From the NCBI GenBank assembly GCA_037833965.1, contig AP031353.1, positions 28,770,501 through 28,834,500 on the forward strand: a stretch of 64,000 nt of DNA, in the 5' to 3' direction. A program made the position numbers and the translations under genes. Shown one piece after another: positions 27,216 through 37,590 of this stretch (position 1 is the first letter of the stretch; each line of letters starts with the position of its first letter). The notes below the pieces were generated by a model, which did not search any database, was not told the origin of the DNA, and was given only the letters and a program-made list of their open reading frames with translations. The DNA comes from Marchantia polymorpha subsp. ruderalis (lineage: Eukaryota > Streptophyta > Marchantiopsida > Marchantiales > Marchantiaceae).

Positions 27216-29201
27216 GACTATAAGCTTTGCCATGTAAACTAATCATGAGTTTTTGCTACTCTCCGATTTGCTTCTATCTCAAGGTCTCAGCTTGATTTTC
27301 CAGTAATCTTTGCGGCCCTACAAGTGGTGTTATGTAACTTGATCTCTCACTATACTTGATCTCTCACTATACCAGCTGGTGAATTGGAAAAGTCTTGTGC
27401 TATTGATTTCCCACTATCATCACATGATAGAAGTATCTAGACCTAGTTTAATCATCCTATAACATAAGACAAGAGTCACATTCGTAGATGGGACAATATG
27501 TCATGGTATATAATGGTCAAATTCCTAACTTTAGGTCAAAAAAAGGCGCTTGGAACAATTGTCGCTATGAAACACTAAAGCCTTATGTATAGATCTCTTC
27601 AGCCTCAAAACCACATGGTAGACTGAAGTTCAAAACTTGTTGATACTTTGGATCCTTTCTAATCCATGGATGAAAATATTGCAGATATTTAATTTCATAA
27701 GATGAATTTTGGAAACTCACAATTCCACAAACTGTAACTACAAACTGAGCTTGGTCGACAAGGATGATTGGATACAGTATCTTTGACTTGAACCCTGCAG
27801 GTGCATGAGTCACCTAGTACTGTTTCCATATTCTTGCAACAAAGTCAGTCAAACCTGCATAAATGTCTAACCTATACACCCAAAAAATCTCAAATGGAAT
27901 AACTCACTTGCAATAGATTGGTCACAGCCAGTTTTGTCCAATCGATTGAAAATGAGTGGTCACAGCCAGTTGTGAGTGAAGGTCCAATGTGTGACGAGAG
28001 TATCTGCCATGTGAAAAATATCCCGTGGAAGCTTTCAAGGATTTTTGAAGGCCGAAACTTGGGGCAGTAAAATTCTGACATCCCTTAACAAATCTGATGT
28101 GGGTCGGCTTGCTGCAGTGTTGTCAGCTCAGAGTTATTTATCTACTTTCTCTCTCTCAGTTATTCATTTTCCAATAATATAAAAGTCTATATTTATTATA
28201 TTGTTTTGGGTTTCTTACGTTGTGTATATATATTGCTGTAATAACCCACTAAAGGCTAAAACTGCAATATAGTGGTAGAAAGGTCGAACCCACAGGGACA
28301 GAGGAACACACAGGGTACAAAGTGTCACGTTTAACAGACTATTGAGGAGTTTGAATTCTCAGGCGACTGTCACTCCCGGAAATACTGCAAGTGTCCACTC
28401 GGAGCGCACTCGGAGGTCGCACAGTGCAGCGTAACACACACACACACACCTGAAACTACAGAAACACAACCCAGAGATCCGTTAGGACCTCTACTTCAAG
28501 ATTTGAGGGGGAAGATCCCTCAAGAGTACACTCAGCGAAGCTGCGGGTAGTGACTCCCAACTCCGGCTTTTACAACACTTCCACTAGCTTGCTGCTAGCG
28601 TAGGAAACCCGGTTTGGACTGCCTACTTCGGATCGAAGTCACTCATACGCGGTGAACAACACTCTCAACTCACAAAACACGTAGAGAACACAGGTCCGCA
28701 CTGAAGGACTCACTGAGAAACTATCCAGTAACACAATAACAGTCTATTGAAGAGTTTGAATTCTTAGGCACTTGTCATTCCCAGAAATACTACAGGGGTT
28801 ACCCTGAAGGCATCTGCTGCAGCGTAACCTGAATTTACAACCAAGGCTTACACGAAGTAGCAAAACTTCACTTTGGCATTAAGGGGAAAAATCCCGAAGG
28901 AGTACAATCAGAAACAAACACTCGAAGGTGTAGGGGCGAAACTATTCAAGTATCTAACCATTCACTGGCTCTGAGCATCGGCAGTCACCCGCAGGTGCAG
29001 ATCCGAACTACTCAAGTCTCTAACCAATGTACTAGCTCTGCACATTCGGCCGAAGGCCTTCAGCTACAAAATGCGGAACGCCAAGTTGTAGCTCCTCGTG
29101 CGTGGTGACAGAACTAAGGGCACGAACACGCAGAGAAAATGAGTTCCTGATCTGTACTTCTGAAATTGGGAAAGAACCCAAGGCAAAACGCCTTGAACTA
29201 T

Positions 29202-29207
29202 TTTATA
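29202..29207 (-). promoter_or_regulatory. LTR TATA box (minus strand)
   Basis: TATAAA on the minus strand within ggtataaaatagttcaaggc, about 970 bp from the LTR's 3' end, at the same relative place as in the other LTRs of the window. It marks the probable U3/R boundary. Confidence 0.6.
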
Positions 29208-29310
29208 CCTTCTAAGTCCTAACTAACACTACACTGCACTACGCCATGGTGCGAGCCGCAACAGATCCTACACCTGAGGAGTCGGCGGCTGCCTTCCCCT
29301 CTAACTTACA

Positions 29311-29337
29311 ACCTAAATCTAACCCTAACCCTAAATC
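29311..29337 (-). repeat. Plant telomere-like short repeat inside an LTR
   Basis: On the minus strand this reads as variants of the TTTAGGG repeat (tttagggttagggttaga). The same stretch occurs at 51612-51642 in the related solo LTR, so it belongs to the LTR rather than marking a chromosome end. Confidence 0.7.
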
Positions 29338-32300
29338 TGAATCCTAAGCCTACTGTACAGAGCCGCCAGCGCCTTTCCATCCAAGATCTGAGGCTGAAAA
29401 TTTGCAAGCATGCGTGGCCGGCCGAGATCAACGGCCCCACAAAATTTCAGATCCATCCAACCGTCCATCGCAAAGATATGGGCCCCGCAAGATCTCTGAA
29501 CCTAGGCCAAAATTCCTTCTCCAAAATCCGAGGACTGTGGGTCCCACGCGTCCTACACGCAAGCCGCCTACTCGCAGGCCGCCTTGGGCCGAAGGCCCCT
29601 CTAACTGTTAACGCCGAAGGCCTCACGCCTAACCATGACAGCCGCTTTCGACGCTCATAACTCATTGATGACTGATCCGTTTCAAGAGATCTTGGTCTCG
29701 TTGGAACCAACTCGTCGAGTTCTTTCCAACGAGACCCGAATCAAGTCAAACCGCTAAAAAATTGAAAAAGATATGCCGGTTTTACTGCTTCGCCGAAGGC
29801 CTGCAACCGCCGAAGGCGTCCGTCCGCGCATCGGACAAAAGTTGATCTCCCTTCCGCGTAGGCGGAATTCCCGTCGGAGGCGAACTCCTTCCGCTGAAGG
29901 CGAACGTCTACGTATCTTCCGATAGTCATAACTCCCTAAGTCCTCATCCGTTCCAAGCGTTCTTGGGCTCGTTGGAACGAGCGTGTCGAGCTCTTTCGAA
30001 CGAGACCCTAAATAACGCAAACCGTTACGAATTGAAAACGTTATCACGGTTTTTCCCTTCCGCCAAAGGCGTTTGCCTGTGCACAGGCCGACTACGCGCA
30101 AGCCGCCTACTCGCAGGCGTCTGCGTCCGTCCGCGTCCGTACAAGTTCTAACCCCGAAGGCGCATTTCTAGGGCCGAAGGCGGATTTCCCGCCGACGCCG
30201 AAGCGCCTGTGCACAGGCGAACGCCTGTGCGTAGGCGAACTTCGCGCCTACGTCGAAACCCTATTTCGCCTGTGCGCAGGCGGATTTCCTTCGTCCGCGC
30301 ATAGGACAAAACTTTCTTCGCATGTGCGTAGGCGGAAAGCTGAGTATCTTGCGACCTTCATAACTCCCGGAGCCCTCCTCCGTTCGTGACATTCTTGGGT
30401 TCGTTAGAATCAGCGCGTCGAGCTCTTTCAAACGAGACCCTAACCAAGTCGAGGCGTTGCGAATTGAGAAAGTTATGAGGGATTCACTCTTCCGCCGAAT
30501 GCACTCTCCCGCATCGCCGAAGGCGTTGACCCGAAGGCGCATCTTCCGGCGGTTCTTCCGCCGAAGGCGTACCGCCAAAGTCGCGCCACCGCCGAAGGCC
30601 CCCCAGCAGTAACTTCCGACACTCATAACTCAGTGACCTCTCATCCGTTTCACAAGTTTTTGGGCTCGTTAGAACCAGCGCGTCGAGTTCTTTCCAACAA
30701 GACCCAAAACAACTCAAGGCGTTACGAATTGAAAAAGTTATGAGTGATCTACCGCCGAAGTTGCTCGAAGCGGATACTGCAGCATGAACCGCCCGTTGCG
30801 TCCCAAGCGTCCCACTGTGGCCTAAGCCCAAGACCCCTTGACTGTCCTCGATCCTCTTTTTACTCTGGTTTCGCGTACCGATTACTATGTGCAGCTGCTG
30901 CCGCGGTACTTACTATTCAAAAATGTTTTAGTTCTGACAAAAAACAAAAAGTGGGTTTTCACAATTGCTAAGGATTCTTTGTATGGTTTGAATCATGTAA
31001 AGTATATTGATATATATAATTATTTCATTGATATAATCTATCTTGTGATCTTTAGAATCAACGTGTTGATACAAAAAAATCATTTTTTAAAAACACTTTT
31101 TATCATCTGAAATTTTTAGGGAATTCACAACCTATATATGCATTATAGGATATTCAAATGGATCAAAGAATTCTTGATTCGTGCTAAATATCTCAGAGAT
31201 GCGCTGCTATTGCACATAAACAGACTTACTCTACTTGTAATACTGATGTGGCATTTGAGATTTCTCTTGTCATATTGCTCATCAATCTAATTTTTCTTTT
31301 TACCCAGTAATAAGTTTACATTTTTATTATGCTTGACAAACTTGGGTTCGAGTATCGTGATAATCTGTAATTATACCATTGAATTGATTTGTGACCGTAG
31401 ATGTGACATAGATTTGAACTTTTTTTTAAGAGATTCAAATCTATATATACATTTTAAAATTGATCAACAAAACAAAAAATTTGAAAGTTTTGAGCTATAA
31501 AGACATTATATGCAATCGTATAATATCCTTATGTATCATTGCATACAAAGCATGTTGAGTAAAAGCGAGCTTATGAATAGTTGATCAACTTTTTACAAAG
31601 TGCATTTGCTTTTTTTTATATATATATATATGAGAAGATAGCTAAATTTTTCCTATTGATTTGACAATCATTGGACAAATAAATTATATTTGATTTGCGC
31701 TCGTAGTCGTACTGTTAGAGAACAATTTTCATGTCTGAGGCCATGCGCGTAGTCCGGGCCCGAGGGACACAGGTTCATCTCTAACCCCGATGGGGGGTTA
31801 GTGTAACGAAAATAATGCAAGACGAATACACTGTAAGGATATCAACTGCTTTTTCCCCATAAACTTCAAGATATGTAAAATCATGGACATAAATTTTGAT
31901 GAATGTTTATGAGAGGTAATATTCTTTAAGAACATGTTGTACAAAATTTTGCTAACCTATACTGAAAGTTTTCATATCTTTAGCAGCGAGTGGAAAACTC
32001 ATCACATTACATTATTTTTAAGGGTATGCAGACTTTATTTATTTTTTGCATTCCGTTGAATTATACAATTTGGATTTGTTTAGTTACATCAGGTAAAATA
32101 TTTTACAATATGGTGCTATGAAGACTAGCCCGTGTTACTTATTTGCTTTGATGCCGATGAGTCTTGATGGGACCTTCCCCTCAAATTTGCTAAACAACGT
32201 AGCCCTCCTTCTTAGTTTAATCATCTCATTTTCGCAATGGTCGAGATTCTTCAAGAAGGAGTGCAGTGCTGCCAGAGCTTTCATCCCATAATCAGTACAG

Positions 32301-32765
32301 GAACAGACAGACGTGGCAAATACAGTAAATTAGAATCATGTACATTTCCACTCAGAAGATTGAGAAGAAGTCAAACTCTGACAGTCGTTATTCTCTTCCT
32401 CCTCGACATCCGCTTCTGGACGAGACCAATTAATAAAGTAACTGGCTTTGACTATGACCGACTCCGAGACTCTAGAAGCCACTAGGAGGAGCCCCGTGGA
32501 CGGTAGGTACATCAAAGTCAAGCCCTCATCATCTCGAAACCAACGCGTCCAATAACAAGCGAGCGCACCTTCAGTATCATACAGCAAGAGGGTAGAATTG
32601 GGCGATAAGCTGAGTGATGGAGAGTGGAAGGCGGGCTGGAGTGAAGGAAGTCAACAAGAACTAGACGTGGTAAGAAATTCTCCGGAAGTTGCTACTCTCC
32701 GATTTGCTTCCGTTGTAAGGTCTCTGCTTGATTTGCCAGTAATCTTTGCGGTCCTACAAGATGAA

Positions 32766-34500
32766 AACCCACCGCAACGAGGAAAGGGGGGCTCAGGGAA
32801 TATTCATAATTACTTTAAAGCTTATAGTTAAAGATCAAATTTCAGCCGGTGAAGAAATTCTTTATTGCCTCAGAATTGCATCAATCGTTAGGAAATAGGA
32901 ATGTAAGATCCGAAAGTAACGCGCTTTTGCGGAATCTGCTTGATCTCAGTTAGACGTTATATTCTCCGTCTTACAGACTTGGCATCTAGAATTTTCCAGT
33001 TATTACTCTTATCCCTTCAGCAGCCGACAGAAAGCTCAGGGGATCTGAGCACACATGCCGGTCTACAAAAGAAAAGACGGACGATTTGCTTTTTAATAAG
33101 CTGACTGTTGAAGTGGGCTCCACTCCCATTGAGATGGCCACGATGAACAATATGGACCGCTTTTCTGGAATTTCGTTGAAAATGGTGTACCAGTAAGTGC
33201 TCCAGTCCTTGAGGTGAAGAATCTCGTGCCTGGTGACGTACTAGAGCGCGTTGAAATTTAAAAAGTACTCAAAAGGAAATCCTCATTGATTACGTGTCTT
33301 GATCCTCGCCGCCGACTCGCCCAACCAGGAAGGAATGGGCAAGGAAGCCCATCGGGTGCATGTGAGATTGTGAAGCCTCGAACAGTTTGCCCTGGGCTCT
33401 CGTAGTCTTGTTCTGCTCATTGACAGTCGACAGTTTTAGAGAAGTGACGCGAAGGAATGGGCCTCCAGCCTTGCCTTTCATAGCAGCACAACCACTTCCA
33501 TGTGAGGGTGAGCTCGAGCCCGATCGGAGTTACTATATATCAAAGATTTGAGTTTCCGTGTAAGTTTGTCTTATTCTTTAGACTTTGAACGAGATTTTCA
33601 TCTGAATCATGAGTTGTTGTTATCTTTCCACAACGCAGAGTACTTCACATCTGAGTTATCTGCACTTCCATGGTTTCCATGAAATTCTGTGTACTCAACT
33701 CATAATTTTTGCAACGAACTCTTTTGTATTTCAGATTCACCTGCAGAGTTGTAATCTTATACACTCAATTCTGTCACCAGCGCACATCGAACACATCTCT
33801 CCTCTCTCTGTTTGAGTTCGAATTTGCAAAAGGTTTGCTTTACTATGAAGTCCCCTTTTCACAAGCTCTACGATTTACTTTGGAACCATAATCCTCGTTC
33901 TCTTCATTCATTTTGATTCACATCGCTTGTTGTGACTTGCTTTGAGTTCAAGCATTTTGATTCACATTGCTTGTAGTGCCTTCAAGCAACCTCCTGCTTT
34001 CACTTTTCACAATCTTCTAGCGTTAGTGGTGATTGACTTGATCCGATTCTGTGCAGAGGATAGAGTCAAAAATCCACCCTATGCGGCCCCAAATTTACCC
34101 AGTTCACCGACCTGGGCTACTCAAGTGCTCTCCGAAATGTATGAGATAGTCGCCCATCACACGGTTCTATAATCTGACTTTCTTCAGAGCTTCTTCAAAC
34201 CCAGAAGGTCTATTTAACGCACATTCCCTCTCCTTCGAGCGCCTATTATACGGTCCTTGGAAGATGGCCTGATAGACTCGTCAAAGTGAAACTTGCCAAG
34301 TGGTAACCATTTAGTAATCTTTGTGTTGTTCATCATGCAGACTGCAAGAAGACGCATGCCCAGCACGTGCATGCACACAAGTTGTGAAACTGCGACGGGA
34401 ATTTCTGTTTCCTTCTGGTGAGCAGGTCTTGTGGATAGAGGAAGGGCCTCCTGTAGTCCCCGTTACATTTCGCTCGCGCATGTAAAGCAGCAAACGATTC
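32766..34500. other. Intergenic DNA upstream of the LRR gene
   Basis: No supported gene. On the minus strand at 33290-33530 a frame reading SHGSGCAAMKGKAGGPFL and on to LVGRVGGEDQDT looks compositionally coding and could be an exon of an unrecognised gene, but I cannot name it. 33560-34500 holds short frames only and probably includes the promoter and leader of the gene at 34526. Confidence 0.35.
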
Positions 34501-34525
34501 TTCCTCTTTGAGAGTGGAGGAGAGA

Positions 34526-37075
34526 ATGGAAAGTGCAAGTGTGTCCATCCTAATAGACGTTGCTGAACTTGCGACAGAGGGAATGGACTCCGCAGACGAG
34601 GAGCCGGAGCTTCGTTCCGCTGTTCAGGACCTTATACAACGTCTGGAGAGAATAGAGTTTCGTTCCGCTGGTCTGGAGAGACCCGAGAGATTGGAGGAGA
34701 TGGTTGCACGTTGGTACTCCTCTGTGAGAGTGGAGGAGAGAGTGGAAAGTGCAGGTGCGTCCATCGTAAGAGACGTTGCTGAACTTGCGACAGGGGGAAT
34801 GGACTCCGCACACGAGGAACCGGAGGGAAGCTCCCGTTACTGGTCTGCAGGTTCCTCGTTAAGGGGAATGGACTCCGCACACGAGGAACCGGAGGGAAGC
34901 TGCCGTTACTGGTCTGCAGGTTCCTCGTTTAGGGGAATGGACTCCGCACACGAGGAACAGGAGGGAAGCTCCCGTTACTGGTCTGCAGGTTCCTCGTCAG
35001 GGGGAATGGACTCCGCACACGAGGAACCGGAGGGAAGCTCCCGTTACTCCGCTGTCCAGGACATTATAGGTTGTCTGGAAGGAAAAGGCAAGCCTATAAC
35101 GGAGCTTCCCTGCTTAAGCCGGCAAGAATTTCGAGACTTTTTCCCGGACCGTGCATCGATCTCGACGATCAGTGGGTGGCGAAGCAAAGTGCGCCGTGAA
35201 GTGCTGGAGTCAATCGGCAGCTGCAACACGTTTCATTATCTGGACGTAAATGATATTTTTGGTGGAGATATATCGAGGTTGGAGGCTAAGGAATGGAAGG
35301 TACTTCTGAGAGGGTTTAGCTGTAGCACCGTCCTACGAGCGATAAGAGTTGAAGGATTGAGATGGAAATCAATTGCGGAAGTGGAGAGCTTGGAAAGCTT
35401 GTGTTTACAGCTGGGAGGAATTCTGAGAACCTCTAGCGTTACAGATTTGACAATTGGCAATTGCAGATTGAGTGCCAGATGTTTCTTGAATCTCGCATCA
35501 GGACTGGGAGGAAATGACGAGTCTAAACTCAAGACTTTAGAACTACATAATGCATGGAAGGACTCGGACGCGGTGAAGCCTATTGCTGACATGATCAACA
35601 GTGCTACTCGATTAGAAACTTTGGAAATAGGGGGCTCACCGGATGATCGCATGTACGACATGGATGAGGAGGCCGCTAGAATCCTGTCGCGGGCTTTAAT
35701 CCAGAGCTCGTCTCTGAAAAAATTGGTTCTAAGGGAGGTGGAGGGCGAAACATCGGCTTTCTTGCTGAAGGCATTGCATGGAGATGGCAGCAATCGAAGT
35801 ATTCAATGTCTTCATCTAATTTCTGTGTCTGGACTCGGAGACTCTTTACGAGAACTTCTGACATCCAACCCATACTTGAAGGAAGTGACGTTGGCCGCCA
35901 TCCACATGCGTCCCGAGGAATGGAGGCGACTGGGCCAAGCCATACGCGAGAATGCTACAGCCAGATCTATTCGCGTGTTCCAGAAGATGCATCACAAAGA
36001 TCACTTGAAGGGAGTAGAAGAGCTTGCGTGTGCTGCTAGCTCCGATGTCATGTACCCCAAAGTGGAGCTGATAATCACAGTAGACCATTACGATGCATTG
36101 GTGTCAGCACTCATCTTTGTGGGTAAGGTATTGCGCGGGAATATCACATCTCTAGAATCTTTGATTCTATTTTTAAATTGTTCTTGCCCTCCAGGCAGCA
36201 ACCCAAATGGAATGGGAAGTATACTACCAATGGATGAAAATCTTCGAGACACTACAGTGCTGAAGAGACTGAGATTATTTGTTCAAGAGAAAGAAACTTT
36301 GAAGGTAGTATGGAAGTGCCTGCTTGAGTGCTTGCGAGATAACACAAGTGTCACTCAATTGGATTTGTCTGACTCCGAACTCGACGACGAGGCGTTCGGA
36401 GACCTGATGGGGTTACTTCAAGTGAACTTGACTCTCAAGGAAATCAATTTCTCACGAACCTCATGGGAGACGGACGGAAAGGCAGCGCAGGTTCAAGAGG
36501 CCCTCGAGCAGAACCAGAAACGGGCTCAATTACTTCAGCAGGCAAGACCTCCCCGTATAACTTATGTTACAAACAATGTTGGTACTTTTTATAAGATGAG
36601 TGCAGGTTTGCATTCCGGGAGAATGGTTCGCTTACACATGATGTGTGAATCACTGACTGGGTTTCACCGTGTCAAAGATCAAAAAGGTTTGAAGATATGC
36701 TTGGAGAATAACTTGGAGAATAACTCATGGATTCTGAAAGCTGTTGAATTCTCATACAAAGTCATGTACTATGCTGCAAAGCATAGTACAAGCAAAGTGA
36801 TTCCGGATTGGGCAGATTTAATATATGATATTGTTATACTAGATGGTCTTAGCGATCTTAATCGTAGGGCAGATCTAAAAGGTGGGGACAGTAGGGAGCT
36901 AAGCGAAGTAAGGTTGAGGATTGAACAAACTCTTGAGCCTCATCTTAAAGATAGGTATTCATTTTTGTTCAAGTTGTATAAGGTGAAATATGTGGGACTA
37001 GAATTAGGTGGCCATGCATGGGTGTGCAAGAAGTGCATGTGTGAAGGTCTTAGATCTGGCATTTTGACATGTTAG
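34526..37075 (+). CDS. Large LRR protein related to bryophyte LRR-ROCO-type proteins
   Basis: An 849-aa intronless open frame; I chose the first ATG (34526), since the open frame further upstream lacks one. Residues about 91-182 are four 23-residue repeats (GMDSAHEEPEGSSRYWSAGS plus three residues) encoded by 69-bp tandem repeats. A conserved-looking segment follows (TELPCLSRQEFRDFF, then FHYLDVNDIFGGDISRL). LRRs of the longer ribonuclease-inhibitor-like type follow from about residue 300 to 640 (VTDLTIGNCRLSARCF, TQLDLSDSELDDEAFGDLM). The end (about 696-849) contains MVRLHMMCESLTGFHRVKDQ and GGHAWVCKKCMCEGLRSG. From memory, this arrangement and C-terminal block match LRR-ROCO-like proteins of mosses and liverworts, where a P-loop GTPase follows the EQNQKRA segment. 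Here no P-loop is visible and the C-terminal block follows almost directly. Function unknown; probably intracellular. Confidence 0.8.
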   Translation: MESASVSILIDVAELATEGMDSADEEPELRSAVQDLIQRLERIEFRSAGLERPERLEEMVARWYSSVRVEERVESAGASIVRDVAELATGGMDSAHEEPEGSSRYWSAGSSLRGMDSAHEEPEGSCRYWSAGSSFRGMDSAHEEQEGSSRYWSAGSSSGGMDSAHEEPEGSSRYSAVQDIIGCLEGKGKPITELPCLSRQEFRDFFPDRASISTISGWRSKVRREVLESIGSCNTFHYLDVNDIFGGDISRLEAKEWKVLLRGFSCSTVLRAIRVEGLRWKSIAEVESLESLCLQLGGILRTSSVTDLTIGNCRLSARCFLNLASGLGGNDESKLKTLELHNAWKDSDAVKPIADMINSATRLETLEIGGSPDDRMYDMDEEAARILSRALIQSSSLKKLVLREVEGETSAFLLKALHGDGSNRSIQCLHLISVSGLGDSLRELLTSNPYLKEVTLAAIHMRPEEWRRLGQAIRENATARSIRVFQKMHHKDHLKGVEELACAASSDVMYPKVELIITVDHYDALVSALIFVGKVLRGNITSLESLILFLNCSCPPGSNPNGMGSILPMDENLRDTTVLKRLRLFVQEKETLKVVWKCLLECLRDNTSVTQLDLSDSELDDEAFGDLMGLLQVNLTLKEINFSRTSWETDGKAAQVQEALEQNQKRAQLLQQARPPRITYVTNNVGTFYKMSAGLHSGRMVRLHMMCESLTGFHRVKDQKGLKICLENNLENNSWILKAVEFSYKVMYYAAKHSTSKVIPDWADLIYDIVILDGLSDLNRRADLKGGDSRELSEVRLRIEQTLEPHLKDRYSFLFKLYKVKYVGLELGGHAWVCKKCMCEGLRSGILTC
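34799..35074 (+). repeat. 69-bp coding tandem repeat, four copies
   Basis: In-frame units start at the ATGs at 34799, 34868, 34937 and 35006, each encoding MDSAHEE(P/Q)EGS and onward. The fourth unit diverges after SSRY. Very low divergence points to recent expansion and likely copy-number variation between individuals. Confidence 0.9.
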
Positions 37076-37374
37076 GAATTTGAAGATGTTAGAATGTCAA
37101 TATGCAATTGACAAGCATATGTTTAGATCCTCATGCAATATGAACCTCTGATGATCAGGATGCAAATGTTGTAACTCCTCTTTTGTTTCATATATGTTTA
37201 TAACCTGGTTTTGTCACTTTTCTCTCTCCCTAAACTCTGTTTTTTCTTCAATGACTCACATATATAAAAAGGTGAATTTTGGGAAGTAGGAGTCTGCACT
37301 CAAGATGGATTGACTTTTGCGCTTCTTAGAAACAAAAGGAAGAAAATACTTAATGGCTAACTGTGAGCCGAAAC

Positions 37375-37590
37375 TCCCCACCCTTCAGCGTTTGTAATCC
37401 AGGTGGGGGTTCAAGCTCCCATAATCCAACTTCTGTGATCTCAAGCCATGTGCTCAAAGTGTATTGAAGACAATGAAATTATAAATACTCGCTTTTCCAC
37501 AGACAAATTGTCCAGAACTGACACTAACAACTTGCTGTTTGCTATTTTCACAAGAGTAGCAGACAAGCTCATCGTAACATAAAGATCTAT
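37375..37590 (+). repeat. Dispersed repeat, plus copy (possible tRNA-derived SINE)
   Basis: Inverted partner of 26990-27215, running from about gagccgaaactcccc to aacataaagatct. The large retroelement begins at 37593, just past its end, so the target site lies at the edge of this repeat. T-arm-like gggggttcaagctccc is present. Confidence 0.5.

Larger units (their letters stand above)
24338..27252. mobile_element. 2.9-kb insert of unknown class in copy A
   Basis: The boundary is set by comparison with the uninterrupted partner near 32690-32700. The 8-bp word ttgctact, single there, flanks this block on both sides (24330-24337 and 27253-27260), as expected for a target duplication. I see no TG..CA ends, no terminal inverted repeat and no reverse transcriptase or transposase. 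Inside lie a 270-bp tandem array, a 31-bp tandem array and, at 26990-27215, a repeat found inverted at 37375-37590. The modules match those in the LTRs further right, so it may be a non-autonomous passenger of the same group, though its ends are not LTR-like. Confidence 0.6.
21962..27345 (+). repeat. Tandem duplication copy A (interrupted by an insert)
   Basis: First of two adjacent copies of a unit of about 2.4 kb. The parts are 21962-24337 and 27261-27345; the 24338-27252 block is a later insertion. The partner is 27389-32765. Shared landmarks in order are gatttcccact, catcacatgata, cttggaacaattgtcgc, atgtatagatctcttcagcc, ctatcttgtgatctt, gcgctcg.agtcgt and tccactcagaagattgag. Near the end both copies have short open frames (for example RRSQTLTVVILFLLGIRFWTRPI at about 24000), but I cannot name a protein. 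Copy B has about 290 bp extra around 31370-31660. Confidence 0.8.
28237..30963 (-). mobile_element. Solo LTR, Ty3/gypsy, short non-coding type
   Basis: 2727 bp with LTR ends: on the minus strand it starts tgtgaaaacccac and ends gggttattaca. It is flanked by the 5-bp target duplication attgc (28232-28236 and 30964-30968). It is closely related to the solo LTR at 50271-52717 and about 280 bp longer, close to one 270-bp module (the array-like stretch near 29750-30050). On the minus strand it carries the group's TATAAA box, a (GT)n run and a plant telomere-like stretch. No internal region remains, as expected after LTR-LTR recombination. It lacks the long ORF found in the 4.9-kb LTRs. Confidence 0.92.
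27389..32765 (+). repeat. Tandem duplication copy B (interrupted by a solo LTR)
   Basis: Second copy of the unit described at 21962-27345, starting about 45 bp after copy A ends. The parts are 27389-28236 and 30964-32765; the interruption is a minus-strand solo LTR. Around the insertion the sequence reads tatattgc | LTR | attgctaagg, while copy A has the undisturbed tatattcctaagg. Each copy was therefore hit independently after the duplication. Confidence 0.8.

Noticed and set aside
29754-30831. Minus-strand open frames of 115-121 codons in the solo LTR
   Set aside because: They arise from stop-poor GC-rich hairpin modules shared with other LTRs; no conserved protein.
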